A DNA stretch of 64,000 nt from an uncultured Sunxiuqinia sp. (GTDB taxonomy: Bacteria > Bacteroidota > Bacteroidia > Bacteroidales > Prolixibacteraceae): positions 124,001 to 188,000 of the forward strand of contig NZ_OY782776.1 in NCBI RefSeq assembly GCF_963678245.1, written 5' to 3'. Positions 45,705 through 54,072 of the stretch are shown here, in pieces. Every line of letters begins with the position of its first letter. Within the stretch, counting starts at the first letter, position 1. Made by a program: the position numbers and the translations under genes. Below the pieces are notes generated by a model that ran no database searches, had not been told where the DNA came from, and saw only the letters and a list, made by a program, of their open reading frames with translations.

Positions 45705-46865
45705 TTACTCAAAGTAATTTAAGGTGCGGTAACCCCCTTCACGGAGCCAGGCGTCTTTTTGCATGAGTTTAATGTCAGACTTGATCATATCTTCAATCAA
45801 CCCTGCTAAGTCATACTCCGGTTTCCAGCCTAATACGGTTTGTGATTTGGTTGGGTCACCAATCAATAGGTCAACCTCTGTAGGTCGGAAGTAAGCGGGA
45901 TCGACAGCAACAAGGGGAATGGAGCTTTCAACTTTCGCTTTTACTAGTTGCAAGTATTTTGCTCCGACTTTCTCTATAAATGTTTTTTCATCGATGGAAG
46001 TTAAGTAACCTTTTTCGTCACTTCCTTCGCCTTTAAATGTGATTTCCAGTCCAACTTCCTGAGCGGTTAGTTTCACAAAGTCTCGGATCGTGGTGGTAAT
46101 GCCGGTAGCTATTACATAGTCGTCAGCTTTGTCCTGCTGCAGAATCAGATACATTGCTTTGATATAGTCTTTGGCATGTCCCCAATCTCGCTTCGATGAG
46201 AGGTTTCCGAGGAAGAGCTGATCCTGTTGTCCGAGAACAATACGTGCAATGGCACGGGTGATTTTACGGGTTACAAAAGTTTCTCCACGAATGGGTGATT
46301 CGTGGTTAAACAGAATACCATTGCTGGCATGCATCTTATAAGCTTCGCGGTAGTTGACCGTAATCCAATAGGCATACATCTTGGCAACGGCATAAGGTGA
46401 GCGCGGGTAGAACGGAGTTGTTTCCTTTTGCGGCACCTCTTGCACCAAACCATAGAGTTCACTCGTTGATGCCTGATAGATGCGGGTTTTTTCGGATAAG
46501 CCCAGCAGACGAATTGCTTCTAAGAGACGAAGTGTACCAATTCCATCGGCATTGGCGGTGTATTCGGGCGTATCGAAACTCACCTTTACATGGCTCATAG
46601 CCGCCAGGTTATAGATTTCATCGGGCTGTGTTTCCTGAATAATCCGTGTGATGTTCATACTGTCGGTCATGTCGCCATAATGCAAAAACAGGTTACGGTT
46701 TTCTACATGCGGATCCTGATAAAGGTGATCAATACGATCGGTGTTAAACAGGGATGAACGTCGTTTGATACCGTGTACGACATATCCCTTTTTTAGAAGA
46801 TACTCAGCAAGGTAAGCACCGTCTTGTCCGGTAATACCGGTGATTAAAGCTACTTTTTGTGTCAT
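45705..46865 (-). CDS. gmd: GDP-mannose 4,6-dehydratase
   Basis: A 386-residue short-chain dehydrogenase/reductase making GDP-4-keto-6-deoxymannose from GDP-mannose. NADP motif [15 protein letters not shown], then [19 protein letters not shown], the catalytic region [10 protein letters not shown], and Tyr/Lys in [15 protein letters not shown]. Length is a little over the usual 370. Together with fcl it supplies GDP-L-fucose de novo; fkp gives the same product by salvage. Confidence 0.96.
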   Translation of the reverse strand: MTQKVALITGITGQDGAYLAEYLLKKGYVVHGIKRRSSLFNTDRIDHLYQDPHVENRNLFLHYGDMTDSMNITRIIQETQPDEIYNLAAMSHVKVSFDTPEYTANADGIGTLRLLEAIRLLGLSEKTRIYQASTSELYGLVQEVPQKETTPFYPRSPYAVAKMYAYWITVNYREAYKMHASNGILFNHESPIRGETFVTRKITRAIARIVLGQQDQLFLGNLSSKRDWGHAKDYIKAMYLILQQDKADDYVIATGITTTIRDFVKLTAQEVGLEITFKGEGSDEKGYLTSIDEKTFIEKVGAKYLQLVKAKVESSIPLVAVDPAYFRPTEVDLLIGDPTKSQTVLGWKPEYDLAGLIEDMIKSDIKLMQKDAWLREGGYRTLNYFE

Positions 46866-47550
46866 TGGATATTGTTTAAATAGTTTGAATTTCGAGTTGT
46901 TTGATGTTATTTAACACATAATAGTGGTTAGTTGTTTTGTGTTTGGCTCTTAATTTATTGCTTTTTATTCCTATATCCCGCGAAGGGGACTTTGACATGG
47001 TGGTTATTCATAGTGTATGGTGGTTTCCGAATCGCCAGTTATTGTTTGCTTTTGTTGGGGAGTTGCCCCAAGCCTCTGTTGCTTTTTGGTCTTGTTCTTT
47101 CCGGACAGGATTTCATTTCTTTTCTTTAGATGAATCGAGAGATCCATATGTGCCATCAAAATAAACAATATAATTTATGAAAAGAAACGAAACAAAGAAA
47201 AATCTTGTCAAACCGAACCTTCGGCCAGGCTTTTTATGGCTTTCGCCTTTTTTTTCTTTATTCTTGGATCTAAAGTTTACTAGCTAGCGTTTTGTTCTTG
47301 CTGTGGAGTTGGCACTGGTTCCATGCGCCACATAATATTGAAAATGGTGATGGTTTAGTTGTTTCAACGTTAGGATAATATAGGCTATAATCTCTGTTTT
47401 TAAAGGATTTATCGATGAGTGATGCTTGTTGATTGTATCTTTATTTGTTTGACAAAAGATTCTTATTAATAATGATTCTATATTATGTTATAAGTGAATG
47501 AATTTTTGGAGTAATTCAATTCTATTTCTTAAATTGAGCATAAGATTGTA
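46866..47550. other. Repeat-derived spacer upstream of gmd
   Basis: About 685 nt. The part from 46970 to 47280 contains worn pieces of the composite repeat family (gttggggagttgccccaagcc; tttcttttctttagatgaa; gaaacgaaacaaagaaaaatc; gccaggctttttatggc), in a divergent subtype without the 104-nt insert. The rest (47290-47550) is AT-rich and looks non-repetitive. Open frames of 65-75 codons here follow the repeat and are not taken as genes. Confidence 0.5.
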
Positions 47551-47626
47551 AAAAGTAAACCGCCGGCTGGTCATCAACCACCCAGTTTGGAAGCCCGGAG
47601 CGGAAGAGGAGGCCGACGGAACTTTT
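47551..47626 (+). other. Structured leader before the lone plus-strand gene
   Basis: AAAAGT (47551-47556) pairs with ACTTTT (47621-47626) and, three bases in, CCGCCGGC (47560-47567) with GCCGACGG (47612-47619, one mismatch). Inside is a small hairpin TGGT/ACCA (47568-47580) and a purine-rich loop. It ends 29 nt before the ATG of the next gene and is far more GC-rich than the sequence before it. It could be a regulatory RNA element in the 5' leader or a remnant of a repeat. Confidence 0.45.
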
Positions 47627-47655
47627 ACAAGATATCACTATTTTTAGTTTTTACT

Positions 47656-48345
47656 ATGAGTTACCAAGATGATTTCGAACTATGGAAAGATCAAATTGAA
47701 AACCTTCCTGAGAGTCAAGTGAAGCTACCCAAGCAACCTGTTGATGAGTTTGTAGCTAGTTCTGAAACCCTGGCAGTTGAGGCAGCCGAAGATCGAGATG
47801 CGCTTGCCGGTGCCGGCATGGATCTCACGATCATTGATGATGTTCCCCCACTGAGTGGCGCTTTACGCCATTGCCAGGCTTTGTGGATGAGCGAATATCG
47901 TGCCCGGCAAGAGGTTCAAAAACAATGGAACGAACAGTCTCCTTTAGCTTATGAACTTCGTGATCGCCTATTGCACGACTTTTCTTTCGCCTACCGTAAC
48001 GATGACGATATTAACAAGAAAGTGATGCGCATTCGTGAAGGCGGTAGCCATTCCGATATGGTTCAAGATCTGGTTGAGTTAGCGACGTTGGGTGAAAAAT
48101 ATCCCGAGCAATTGACTGCTATTAATTTTAATCTTACCCGACTCGATCAAGCGCGTACACTATCCGAAACGATGGCCGACTTGTTGGCTGCCGCCAATGG
48201 CTCCAACGATGAAACCAATGCAACGAAGCTGCAACGCGACAAAGCATATACTTTATTGGCTAATAAGGTCAGCACAATTCGGGAATACGGACGGTATGTG
48301 TTCTGGAAAGATGATGACAAAAGAGCTCGTTATTATAAAGATTAA
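47656..48345 (+). CDS. Protein of unknown function, lone plus-strand gene
   Basis: A 229-residue acidic, largely helical protein, starting at the ATG at 47656 (MSYQDDFELWKDQIEN); the frame open to 47587 runs through the structured leader. It has no signal peptide or membrane segment. Segments that look conserved-family-like are IIDDVPPLSGALRHCQALWMSE, WNEQSPLAYELRDRLLHDFSFAYR and INFNLTRLDQARTLSETMADLLAA, and the end WKDDDKRARYY. I recall similar proteins of about 200-230 residues in other Bacteroidota without known function. It is the only plus-strand gene in the polysaccharide region and is flanked by repeats. Confidence 0.75.
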   Translation: MSYQDDFELWKDQIENLPESQVKLPKQPVDEFVASSETLAVEAAEDRDALAGAGMDLTIIDDVPPLSGALRHCQALWMSEYRARQEVQKQWNEQSPLAYELRDRLLHDFSFAYRNDDDINKKVMRIREGGSHSDMVQDLVELATLGEKYPEQLTAINFNLTRLDQARTLSETMADLLAAANGSNDETNATKLQRDKAYTLLANKVSTIREYGRYVFWKDDDKRARYYKD

Positions 48346-48369
48346 TTGATGACTTTCTTATTTTACCAG

Positions 48370-48404
48370 CCCCGAGGTCAGTTTTTTCTTTTCCTCGGGG
48401 TTTT
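48370..48404 (+). terminator. Terminator after the lone plus-strand gene
   Basis: CCCCGAGG (48370-48377) pairs with CCTCGGGG (48393-48400), followed by TTTTC. Located 25 nt after the stop codon. Confidence 0.75.
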
Positions 48405-48420
48405 CTTGTTTTCCAAATCT

Positions 48421-48565
48421 CCCGGGTTACCTGATCCCCCGGCAGCTTGACCCGCTCATCGGCAACCTGAGTACGCCCATCGGTAATCTGACCTGTCCCT
48501 TGGCAGTTTGAGTCCTTCCCTTGGCAATTTGAGTGATTCCCCCGGCAGTCTGACTCGACCATCAG
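48421..48565. repeat. Degenerate 20-21-bp tandem repeat (minisatellite)
   Basis: About seven imperfect copies of a unit of the form CGGCAnnnTGAnnnnnnCCC, with the GGCA (or GGTA) step recurring at 48441, 48461, 48482, 48502, 48523 and 48544. Read on the minus strand it gives seven-residue repeats (SNCQGKD, SNCQGTG) in a 97-codon frame that runs antisense into the gene before it; I regard that frame as a by-product. Confidence 0.7.
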
Positions 48566-49191
48566 CCATTTTTTGACTTTAATCGGGCAGGAGGAGCTTC
48601 CCTCCGGCAGTTTTACCGGCTAAAGAGCAAGTTGAAACTTTTACGGAATGTTTCCTCTGTCTTCATGTTTTTTACCCCTAAATCCCCTGAAGGGGACTTT
48701 AGGGCTGGATAGAATCTGATTGTATGGTGACTATCTCTGTCGAAATCAATGCCAATTGGTTGGGGGGCAGCTCCAATTTCTTTTTTGTCGTGTCCTCTAG
48801 CCGGACGGGCTCATCCTTTTTCAATCGAAGAAAAGGATGAAAAATCTTGTCAAACCCTGAACCCTTGGCCGGGCATTTTGACGGCTTTCGCGCTTTTCGC
48901 CTGATGGCGAATTTGGGGGACTTGACTGTCCCAAGCCATGAGCTCGTCATCCTGAACTTGTTTCAGGATCTTCCAGTGAGTTGCTCCAATACTTTCCGAA
49001 ACAGATGCTTCGGTCGTTCCTCGCTCGCAAAGACGTTTTTCACTTCCCCGTTATTGCGAACAAAGTGAAGCTATCTTTTAGCGGGTTTTACCAATCCAAA
49101 ATCCAATTATCCGAACTCTTGGTTCTGATATCTAACATTATACTTGCTTGTGTGAGACGTGAGCAATCCTGTATGAATGAATGGAACTAAC
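48566..49191. other. Repeat-derived spacer before the first glycosyltransferase gene
   Basis: About 625 nt made of worn pieces of the composite repeat: a cccctgaaggggacttta stretch near 48675, a gaaaaggatgaaaaatc block, gccgggcattttgacggc, and the REP-like cgtcatcctgaacttgtttc at 48943. No gene is supported. Confidence 0.5.
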
Positions 49192-49938
49192 TTACCTTTT
49201 CAGAAACTGGGGTAGTTTCGATAAATTTTTGCAGGCTAACGACCAGACAGGGAAGGAGAGGCCGTTTTTTCTCATCGCTCGTAAATCTTCTTGTGATTTT
49301 TGGAGAATGTTGTTTAAGCTTTTATTGCTGGCGCCACCAATCCGCATTTTGGTGATAACCTGCGGTAAATATTCGAACTTTAATCCTGGGTCTTTTAATA
49401 TGCGAAGCATAAAATCGTAGTCGGCAGCAATTTTGAAATCCAAATCAAACAGCCCATGTTTTTTGTACACTTCCTTTTTTAAAAACAGGGTCGGGTGGGC
49501 TGGCATCCAACCATAAGTCAAATTGCGCCGGCGAAAGGGCTTGCTCTTCCAGTAGCGGATGATCTTGTTGGTATCTTGCTTATCCACATACACCAAATTG
49601 CCATAAACACCATCGGCAGTTGTTTTTTCAAAAACCTGAGCAATCGTCTCCAATATTTTGGGACTAGCTAGCAGATCGTCCGAATGGACAAAGCCAATCA
49701 CATTGCCTGTTGTTCGTTGGATGCCTTTGTTGAGGGCATCGTAAATGCCTTGGTCAGGTTCGGAAATGGATTGGCTAATGAGCGGCGTGCTTTTGATAAC
49801 CGATCTTGTTAAATCCGTTGAACCCCCGTCAATCACAACCCATTCTATATCCGGATGGGTTTGTTGTTGGATGCTATCTAAGGTGTCAAGTATATTTGGG
49901 TAACTGTTATAGGTGGCGGTGATCAGAGTGATTTTCAT
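49192..49938 (-). CDS. Family 2 glycosyltransferase
   Basis: A 248-residue GT-A fold transferase of the WcaA/WcaE-like group. N-terminal nucleotide-binding motif ITLITATYNSYPNILDTLDSI, VVIDGGSTDLT, and a DxD-like FVHSDDLLA. The late segment MPAHPTLFLKKEVYKKHGLFD and IAADYDFMLRIL are typical of colanic-acid-type transferases. It is the last gene of the long leftward polysaccharide unit. Donor and acceptor sugars cannot be read from sequence. Confidence 0.88.
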   Translation of the reverse strand: MKITLITATYNSYPNILDTLDSIQQQTHPDIEWVVIDGGSTDLTRSVIKSTPLISQSISEPDQGIYDALNKGIQRTTGNVIGFVHSDDLLASPKILETIAQVFEKTTADGVYGNLVYVDKQDTNKIIRYWKSKPFRRRNLTYGWMPAHPTLFLKKEVYKKHGLFDLDFKIAADYDFMLRILKDPGLKFEYLPQVITKMRIGGASNKSLNNILQKSQEDLRAMRKNGLSFPVWSLACKNLSKLPQFLKR

Positions 49939-49996
49939 GATGTGATTTGATGGAAAGGAGTCAAGTTACAAGAATCAAGATATTGACTATTTGGGG

Positions 49997-50893
49997 TTAA
50001 AGTTTGAGGCCATACTCAGTATTAATAAAGGCTTTAATTTTTGTTTTATCAGTTCCGCAGGCTTTTTTGATTTCGTAGATTTTAGCATCTACCAGTGTGC
50101 GATACCACCAACCTTGGAGGAAGTTCCAGAGGAAACCTTCTTTTCCTTCGAGGAAACCGAGTTTGAAAAAATAACGGTAAATGAAATAAGCAAACGAACG
50201 CCAAAATAACGGTTGTTTGGCGTATTTGTATTTCGTCCGACGTTTGGCAGAAGCTTGTTTACTCAGTTGTAACTGACTCTCTTGATTTCCTAACAATCCT
50301 AATTCCACATCCAACAAATCAATGGCTTCGCGTATTGCATACCCATTGTGCTTTTGTGTCCACCAACTGAGGTTATTCAGGTTGTGATCCACAAAGTCGT
50401 GTTCAAATTCTATGGCATCACCTTCAAGAAGCTGAATATGTTCATCCATCCAACGCTGTTCGCAAACCGCTTTTTTGTATTGAAATAAGCGTAAGAGTTT
50501 TACCGGATAAGTTCCCCGTTTCATCCATTTATCCAGAAATAGATGTCGCCGTTTAAATACAACACCCGTTGCATTCTCGGGCAGGATGTCTAGTTTTTGC
50601 TTGATTTCATCAATGAGTTCCGGAAGTAAATATTCGTCGGCATCGAGTCGCAAAATCCATTTGGTTTTTATTGGTAGGTTTTCCAACCCCCAATTAAACT
50701 GTTTGGCGTAATTATTCTCCCACTTGTTTTGAAATACTTCTGCTCCTGTATTTCCTGCAATCTCAACAGTTTGATCTGTTGAATAACTATCAACCAAGAA
50801 TATATCTTTTGAAAAAGATTTTACATTCTCAATACAGCGTTGAATATGCTGTTCTTCATTATAAGTGAGAATGATTACGGAAATTTCTGACAT
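49997..50893 (-). CDS. Family 2 glycosyltransferase (WaaE/KdtX-like)
   Basis: A 298-residue transferase with SEISVIILTYNEEQHIQRCIENV at the N-terminus, FLVDSYSTDQTVEIA, and the DxD motif RLDADEYLLPEL. The following KRRHLFLDKWMKRGTYPVKLLRLF and the C-terminal YFIYRYFFKLGFLEGKEGFLWN match the lipooligosaccharide beta-glucosyltransferase-like subgroup. It starts 5 nt before the acetyltransferase gene ends upstream (gap 5 nt), so it is co-transcribed. Confidence 0.87.
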   Translation of the reverse strand: MSEISVIILTYNEEQHIQRCIENVKSFSKDIFLVDSYSTDQTVEIAGNTGAEVFQNKWENNYAKQFNWGLENLPIKTKWILRLDADEYLLPELIDEIKQKLDILPENATGVVFKRRHLFLDKWMKRGTYPVKLLRLFQYKKAVCEQRWMDEHIQLLEGDAIEFEHDFVDHNLNNLSWWTQKHNGYAIREAIDLLDVELGLLGNQESQLQLSKQASAKRRTKYKYAKQPLFWRSFAYFIYRYFFKLGFLEGKEGFLWNFLQGWWYRTLVDAKIYEIKKACGTDKTKIKAFINTEYGLKL

Positions 50894-50898
50894 TCGTT

Positions 50899-51447
50899 TT
50901 ATTCTTTAATAGTCCGTTTTTTGATTAACCTGGCTGGATTTCCACCAACCACTGACCACGGTTCAACATCTTTGAATACTGCTGCACGAGCTCCAATTAC
51001 TGCTCCTTGGCCAATGCTTACGCCAGGCCCCACAAAAGCCTCCGAAGCTATCCATACCTGATCTTCAACAGTTATCGTTGGCTTAAGAAGTGGCAGACTT
51101 GCGTTAGTGTAGTCATGAGTACCGGCGCAAAGATGAGTTTTGTGCGAAATGGTAGATTTTTCACCAATAGTTATTGAACCGAGGTTATAGATAAACGCTT
51201 GTTCGCCAATGGCACTCCAATCGCCAATTGTTAACTTCCAAGGAAAATAAATTTGTGTACTGGAATAAATATTAACATGTTTCCCTATTTTGGCCCCATA
51301 CAAGCGCAGGATTGAACATCTCAGCCCAAAGAGTGGACGAGGCGTTAATCGAAAGATAATCTTTCCGAATATCCAGAGTACTCGCAATAGTTGTTCATTC
51401 AAGGGATACTTCCGGTCTTTTCTATTTTGATCAATTTTTAGACTCAT
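50899..51447 (-). CDS. WcaF-like sugar O-acetyltransferase
   Basis: A 182-residue left-handed beta-helix acetyltransferase. Hexapeptide repeats run through [47 protein letters not shown] and [23 protein letters not shown]; the end [13 protein letters not shown] is typical of the NodL/WcaF group. His in CAGTHDYTN should be catalytic. It probably acetylates one sugar of the repeat unit. Three-base gap to the upstream glycosyltransferase. Confidence 0.88.
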   Translation of the reverse strand: MSLKIDQNRKDRKYPLNEQLLRVLWIFGKIIFRLTPRPLFGLRCSILRLYGAKIGKHVNIYSSTQIYFPWKLTIGDWSAIGEQAFIYNLGSITIGEKSTISHKTHLCAGTHDYTNASLPLLKPTITVEDQVWIASEAFVGPGVSIGQGAVIGARAAVFKDVEPWSVVGGNPARLIKKRTIKE

Positions 51448-51450
51448 AAA

Positions 51451-52584
51451 CTATATAACAAAATCAGGTTTTTCTTTTTGTCCTAGTATCCATTCGTACA
51501 ATTGGATCATTTGTGAAGCAACCGCTTGTATGCTGTATTTTTCTTCTATCAATTTTCGACCCCTACGGCCCATTTCTTGTTTTTCTTGTTCGCTTAGTTT
51601 AAGCACACGCTTTAAGCATGCAACTAAAGGTTTTGCTCCAATGTCGATCCACCAACCAGCATTGTGGGTGTTGAGTTCTTCCCAAGGAGTTCCTTTGGTC
51701 GTTATGACGGGAATGCCACAGGCCATAGCTTCGGCGACAACTATTCCAAAGTTTTCGCTATAGGTTGGTAGTACAAATAAATCAGCACTATGGTAGGCAG
51801 CCAGTTTGTCATTGCCAAATTGCGGGCCAATGATCTTTATTTCTTGATTTAATCCTCTTTTTTGTATTAGTCGATTTAATGTTGAGATGTAACTCTCATC
51901 TCCATTTCCTGCAATTTTAACTTGCCAGTTTTTTCGCATTGACGGGGTTAGCTGTTGCCAGGCTTCAATTAGTAATTCAATCCCTTTTTTGGGATGAATG
52001 CGAGATAAAAAAAGGAGAGTTTGTTTTTCAATTTGCGTTTTTTCATCTCGCAATGGAAAGTCGCTCACGTCAATGCCATTTGGAATTACAGCTATAGGAT
52101 TGGAGAAGCCTAATTCTCGTATATGGTCAGCTTCCATCTGGGCTGTCGCATGTATACAAGCAGCTTGGGCTAAATCTTTTCGCTGATATAAGGCCATAGC
52201 CAATCTTTTTTTCCATTTTCCCGCATCTAAAGCCCAAGGTTCTAACATGCCTCTGGGGGTAATTATATAAGGAATCCCTTTCTTTTGAGCTAATTGAGAC
52301 ATATAGTGTACTGGGAGTTGCCAAATGCCATGTCCATGCAGAATGTCAAATTGTTCTTTTTTTAGAAAGAGATTTAAAGCTTTTCTAAAAGTTCCATTTT
52401 CTACAAAAGATAATTGTAAATTAAGGTTTGGGCTCTTTGAAAAATAAGGATTTTGTGATTTAGTTGTGAGAATTGTAACCTTTTGCCCTTGAATAGCTTG
52501 ATAGAGTGCTAGGTCTGAGACGCTTTTGGATGGGCCTCCATTGGATATATCAATTGATGATACTATGTGTGAGATTTTTTTCAT
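51451..52584 (-). CDS. Family 4 glycosyltransferase
   Basis: About 377 residues of the GT-B fold, with the start placed at the ATG at 52584 (MKKISHIVSSIDISNGGPSKSVSDLA), which aligns with the usual GT4 N-terminus better than the ATG nine codons upstream. Marks: ILHGHGIWQLP, TPRGMLEPWAL, LLFLSRIHPKKGIELLIEAW and the E-x7-E motif SENFGIVVAEAMACGIPVI. Retaining transferase; donor sugar unknown. The preceding gene is the Wzy-type polymerase. Confidence 0.9.
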   Translation of the reverse strand: MKKISHIVSSIDISNGGPSKSVSDLALYQAIQGQKVTILTTKSQNPYFSKSPNLNLQLSFVENGTFRKALNLFLKKEQFDILHGHGIWQLPVHYMSQLAQKKGIPYIITPRGMLEPWALDAGKWKKRLAMALYQRKDLAQAACIHATAQMEADHIRELGFSNPIAVIPNGIDVSDFPLRDEKTQIEKQTLLFLSRIHPKKGIELLIEAWQQLTPSMRKNWQVKIAGNGDESYISTLNRLIQKRGLNQEIKIIGPQFGNDKLAAYHSADLFVLPTYSENFGIVVAEAMACGIPVITTKGTPWEELNTHNAGWWIDIGAKPLVACLKRVLKLSEQEKQEMGRRGRKLIEEKYSIQAVASQMIQLYEWILGQKEKPDFVI

Positions 52585-52632
52585 ATTGATAAGGAATTTA
52601 AGGTAAACCATTGCATCAATTTCATAAACTAA

Positions 52633-54018
52633 TTAGTAGTGTATGCGTACCTTAAAAGGTAAAAATGCAAAAAACATTAAAATGAATGTTACAATAAAAA
52701 ACATTAGAAGGTTTATTATGCCGGGAGGTGATAAAATAGGAGGACCACCTACAGCTAATATTGAAAAAATACAGGATGCTATCACTGGGTATTTATGAAA
52801 TGTTATGTACTTAAAGAGCTTGCCGAACAACAACCCTGAAAAATAGAAAAATAAAATAAAACCAGGGAGTCCCCAATTCATATAGCCTACCCAGTTCCAT
52901 TCAGGCCAGCTAGATGATCCTAGTTGAGAAACGGGCATGGGGGGAGTAACCTTTTGTCCTAACGCCATTACTCTTAGATACATCCCAGAATCATTGGGCG
53001 GCTTTTTAGGGAAAATTGACCTTGGTATAGGTGCATATACTAATCCATAGAAGGATTTACCCCACCAGAAATCATTGTCAGTAAAATATTTGAGAATTAC
53101 AATGTCTCTTTCTAATCGCCCTACTCTAGCAATAAAACCACTTTCAAAACTTTCAATACTGTTTTCTATAAGCACATCTTTGTTATTTAAATAGAAACTT
53201 AATGAGTTTGACCGAAGCTGTAGCATTACAACAATAAATATTGGTAATAGGATTATGGCTGTGATATACTTTGGGTTTATTAGAGTTTTAATTCTTTTGA
53301 TTAAAAAGTGGTACATAATCATGGTAGATATAATGAATATAATCACAGGGCCGCGCGCTCCCATCGATCCAATAATCATAATTGTTGATGCAACTATAAT
53401 ATACCTGAGAAGTTTTTTTTTATTTTGAAAAGAATACCAAATAATAATGATTGCTCCTAGTTGAATAGCTATCATGTAAAATGTTTGATAATATCCTAAT
53501 CCAGCATTTTTTGTTGATCTGGTATTCATTTCTGCCCATAAACTGATTAATCCCCCCATCTTTTTTAAGAAGATAATATAAACTAAAATGCCTAAGATAT
53601 ATGTTATGATGCCAAAGTTGAAAAGTGTTTTGTTCACCTTGTCATTGTGCTCATCATCACCCCAAATATGTCTATGAAATTTATGTAGTAATAGATTGTT
53701 TAGGATGAAATTAAACCATTTATTTCTTGAATTAGCTCCAATGTATATCCCTATATAGGTTAAAATATTCCCAAGAATAGTGAATGTCAACGCTGCTTTT
53801 ACATAAAATAAATCACGAAATTGAGGGGCTACAAGACTAAGGACAACGCTATAGAGTTTATCCTGATATATGGAAAAGTAGAAATTTGACAATGCTGGGA
53901 GTAAAGCAAAGTAGATAAAAATTGCTCCTGCTGAGAAGATATTTCCAAAACTTTTATCTCTATCTATTCTTAATAGGACAAATAGAATGACAATATTAAG
54001 TGCTGATAAAAATATCAT
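52633..54018 (-). CDS. Oligosaccharide repeat-unit polymerase (Wzy-type)
   Basis: A 461-residue integral membrane protein with about 10-12 hydrophobic segments and a large periplasmic loop in the C-terminal half (about 270-360, RVGRLERDIVILKYFTDNDFWWGKSFYG then APIPRSIFPKKPPNDSGMYL), the plan of O-antigen and capsule polymerases. GARGP near residue 225 sits before a further helix. These proteins join undecaprenyl-linked repeat units in the periplasm. Sequence is AT-rich compared with the housekeeping genes, as usual for polymerase genes. Its partner flippase is at 55466. Confidence 0.82.
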   Translation of the reverse strand: MIFLSALNIVILFVLLRIDRDKSFGNIFSAGAIFIYFALLPALSNFYFSIYQDKLYSVVLSLVAPQFRDLFYVKAALTFTILGNILTYIGIYIGANSRNKWFNFILNNLLLHKFHRHIWGDDEHNDKVNKTLFNFGIITYILGILVYIIFLKKMGGLISLWAEMNTRSTKNAGLGYYQTFYMIAIQLGAIIIIWYSFQNKKKLLRYIIVASTIMIIGSMGARGPVIIFIISTMIMYHFLIKRIKTLINPKYITAIILLPIFIVVMLQLRSNSLSFYLNNKDVLIENSIESFESGFIARVGRLERDIVILKYFTDNDFWWGKSFYGLVYAPIPRSIFPKKPPNDSGMYLRVMALGQKVTPPMPVSQLGSSSWPEWNWVGYMNWGLPGFILFFYFSGLLFGKLFKYITFHKYPVIASCIFSILAVGGPPILSPPGIINLLMFFIVTFILMFFAFLPFKVRIHY

Positions 54019-54072
54019 GTTATAAAGTATGAATGTAGTTATAAAATAAACTGAGTTGATATTTATCGTTAT

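Noticed and set aside
48269-48562. A 97-codon minus-strand ORF with seven-residue repeats
   Set aside because: It is produced by the 21-bp minisatellite and runs antisense into the end of the lone plus-strand gene; its composition outside the repeats looks random.
48421-48565. Possible CRISPR array
   Set aside because: Units are 20-21 bp, directly joined, and drift in sequence; there are no constant repeats separated by unique spacers and no cas genes in the window.
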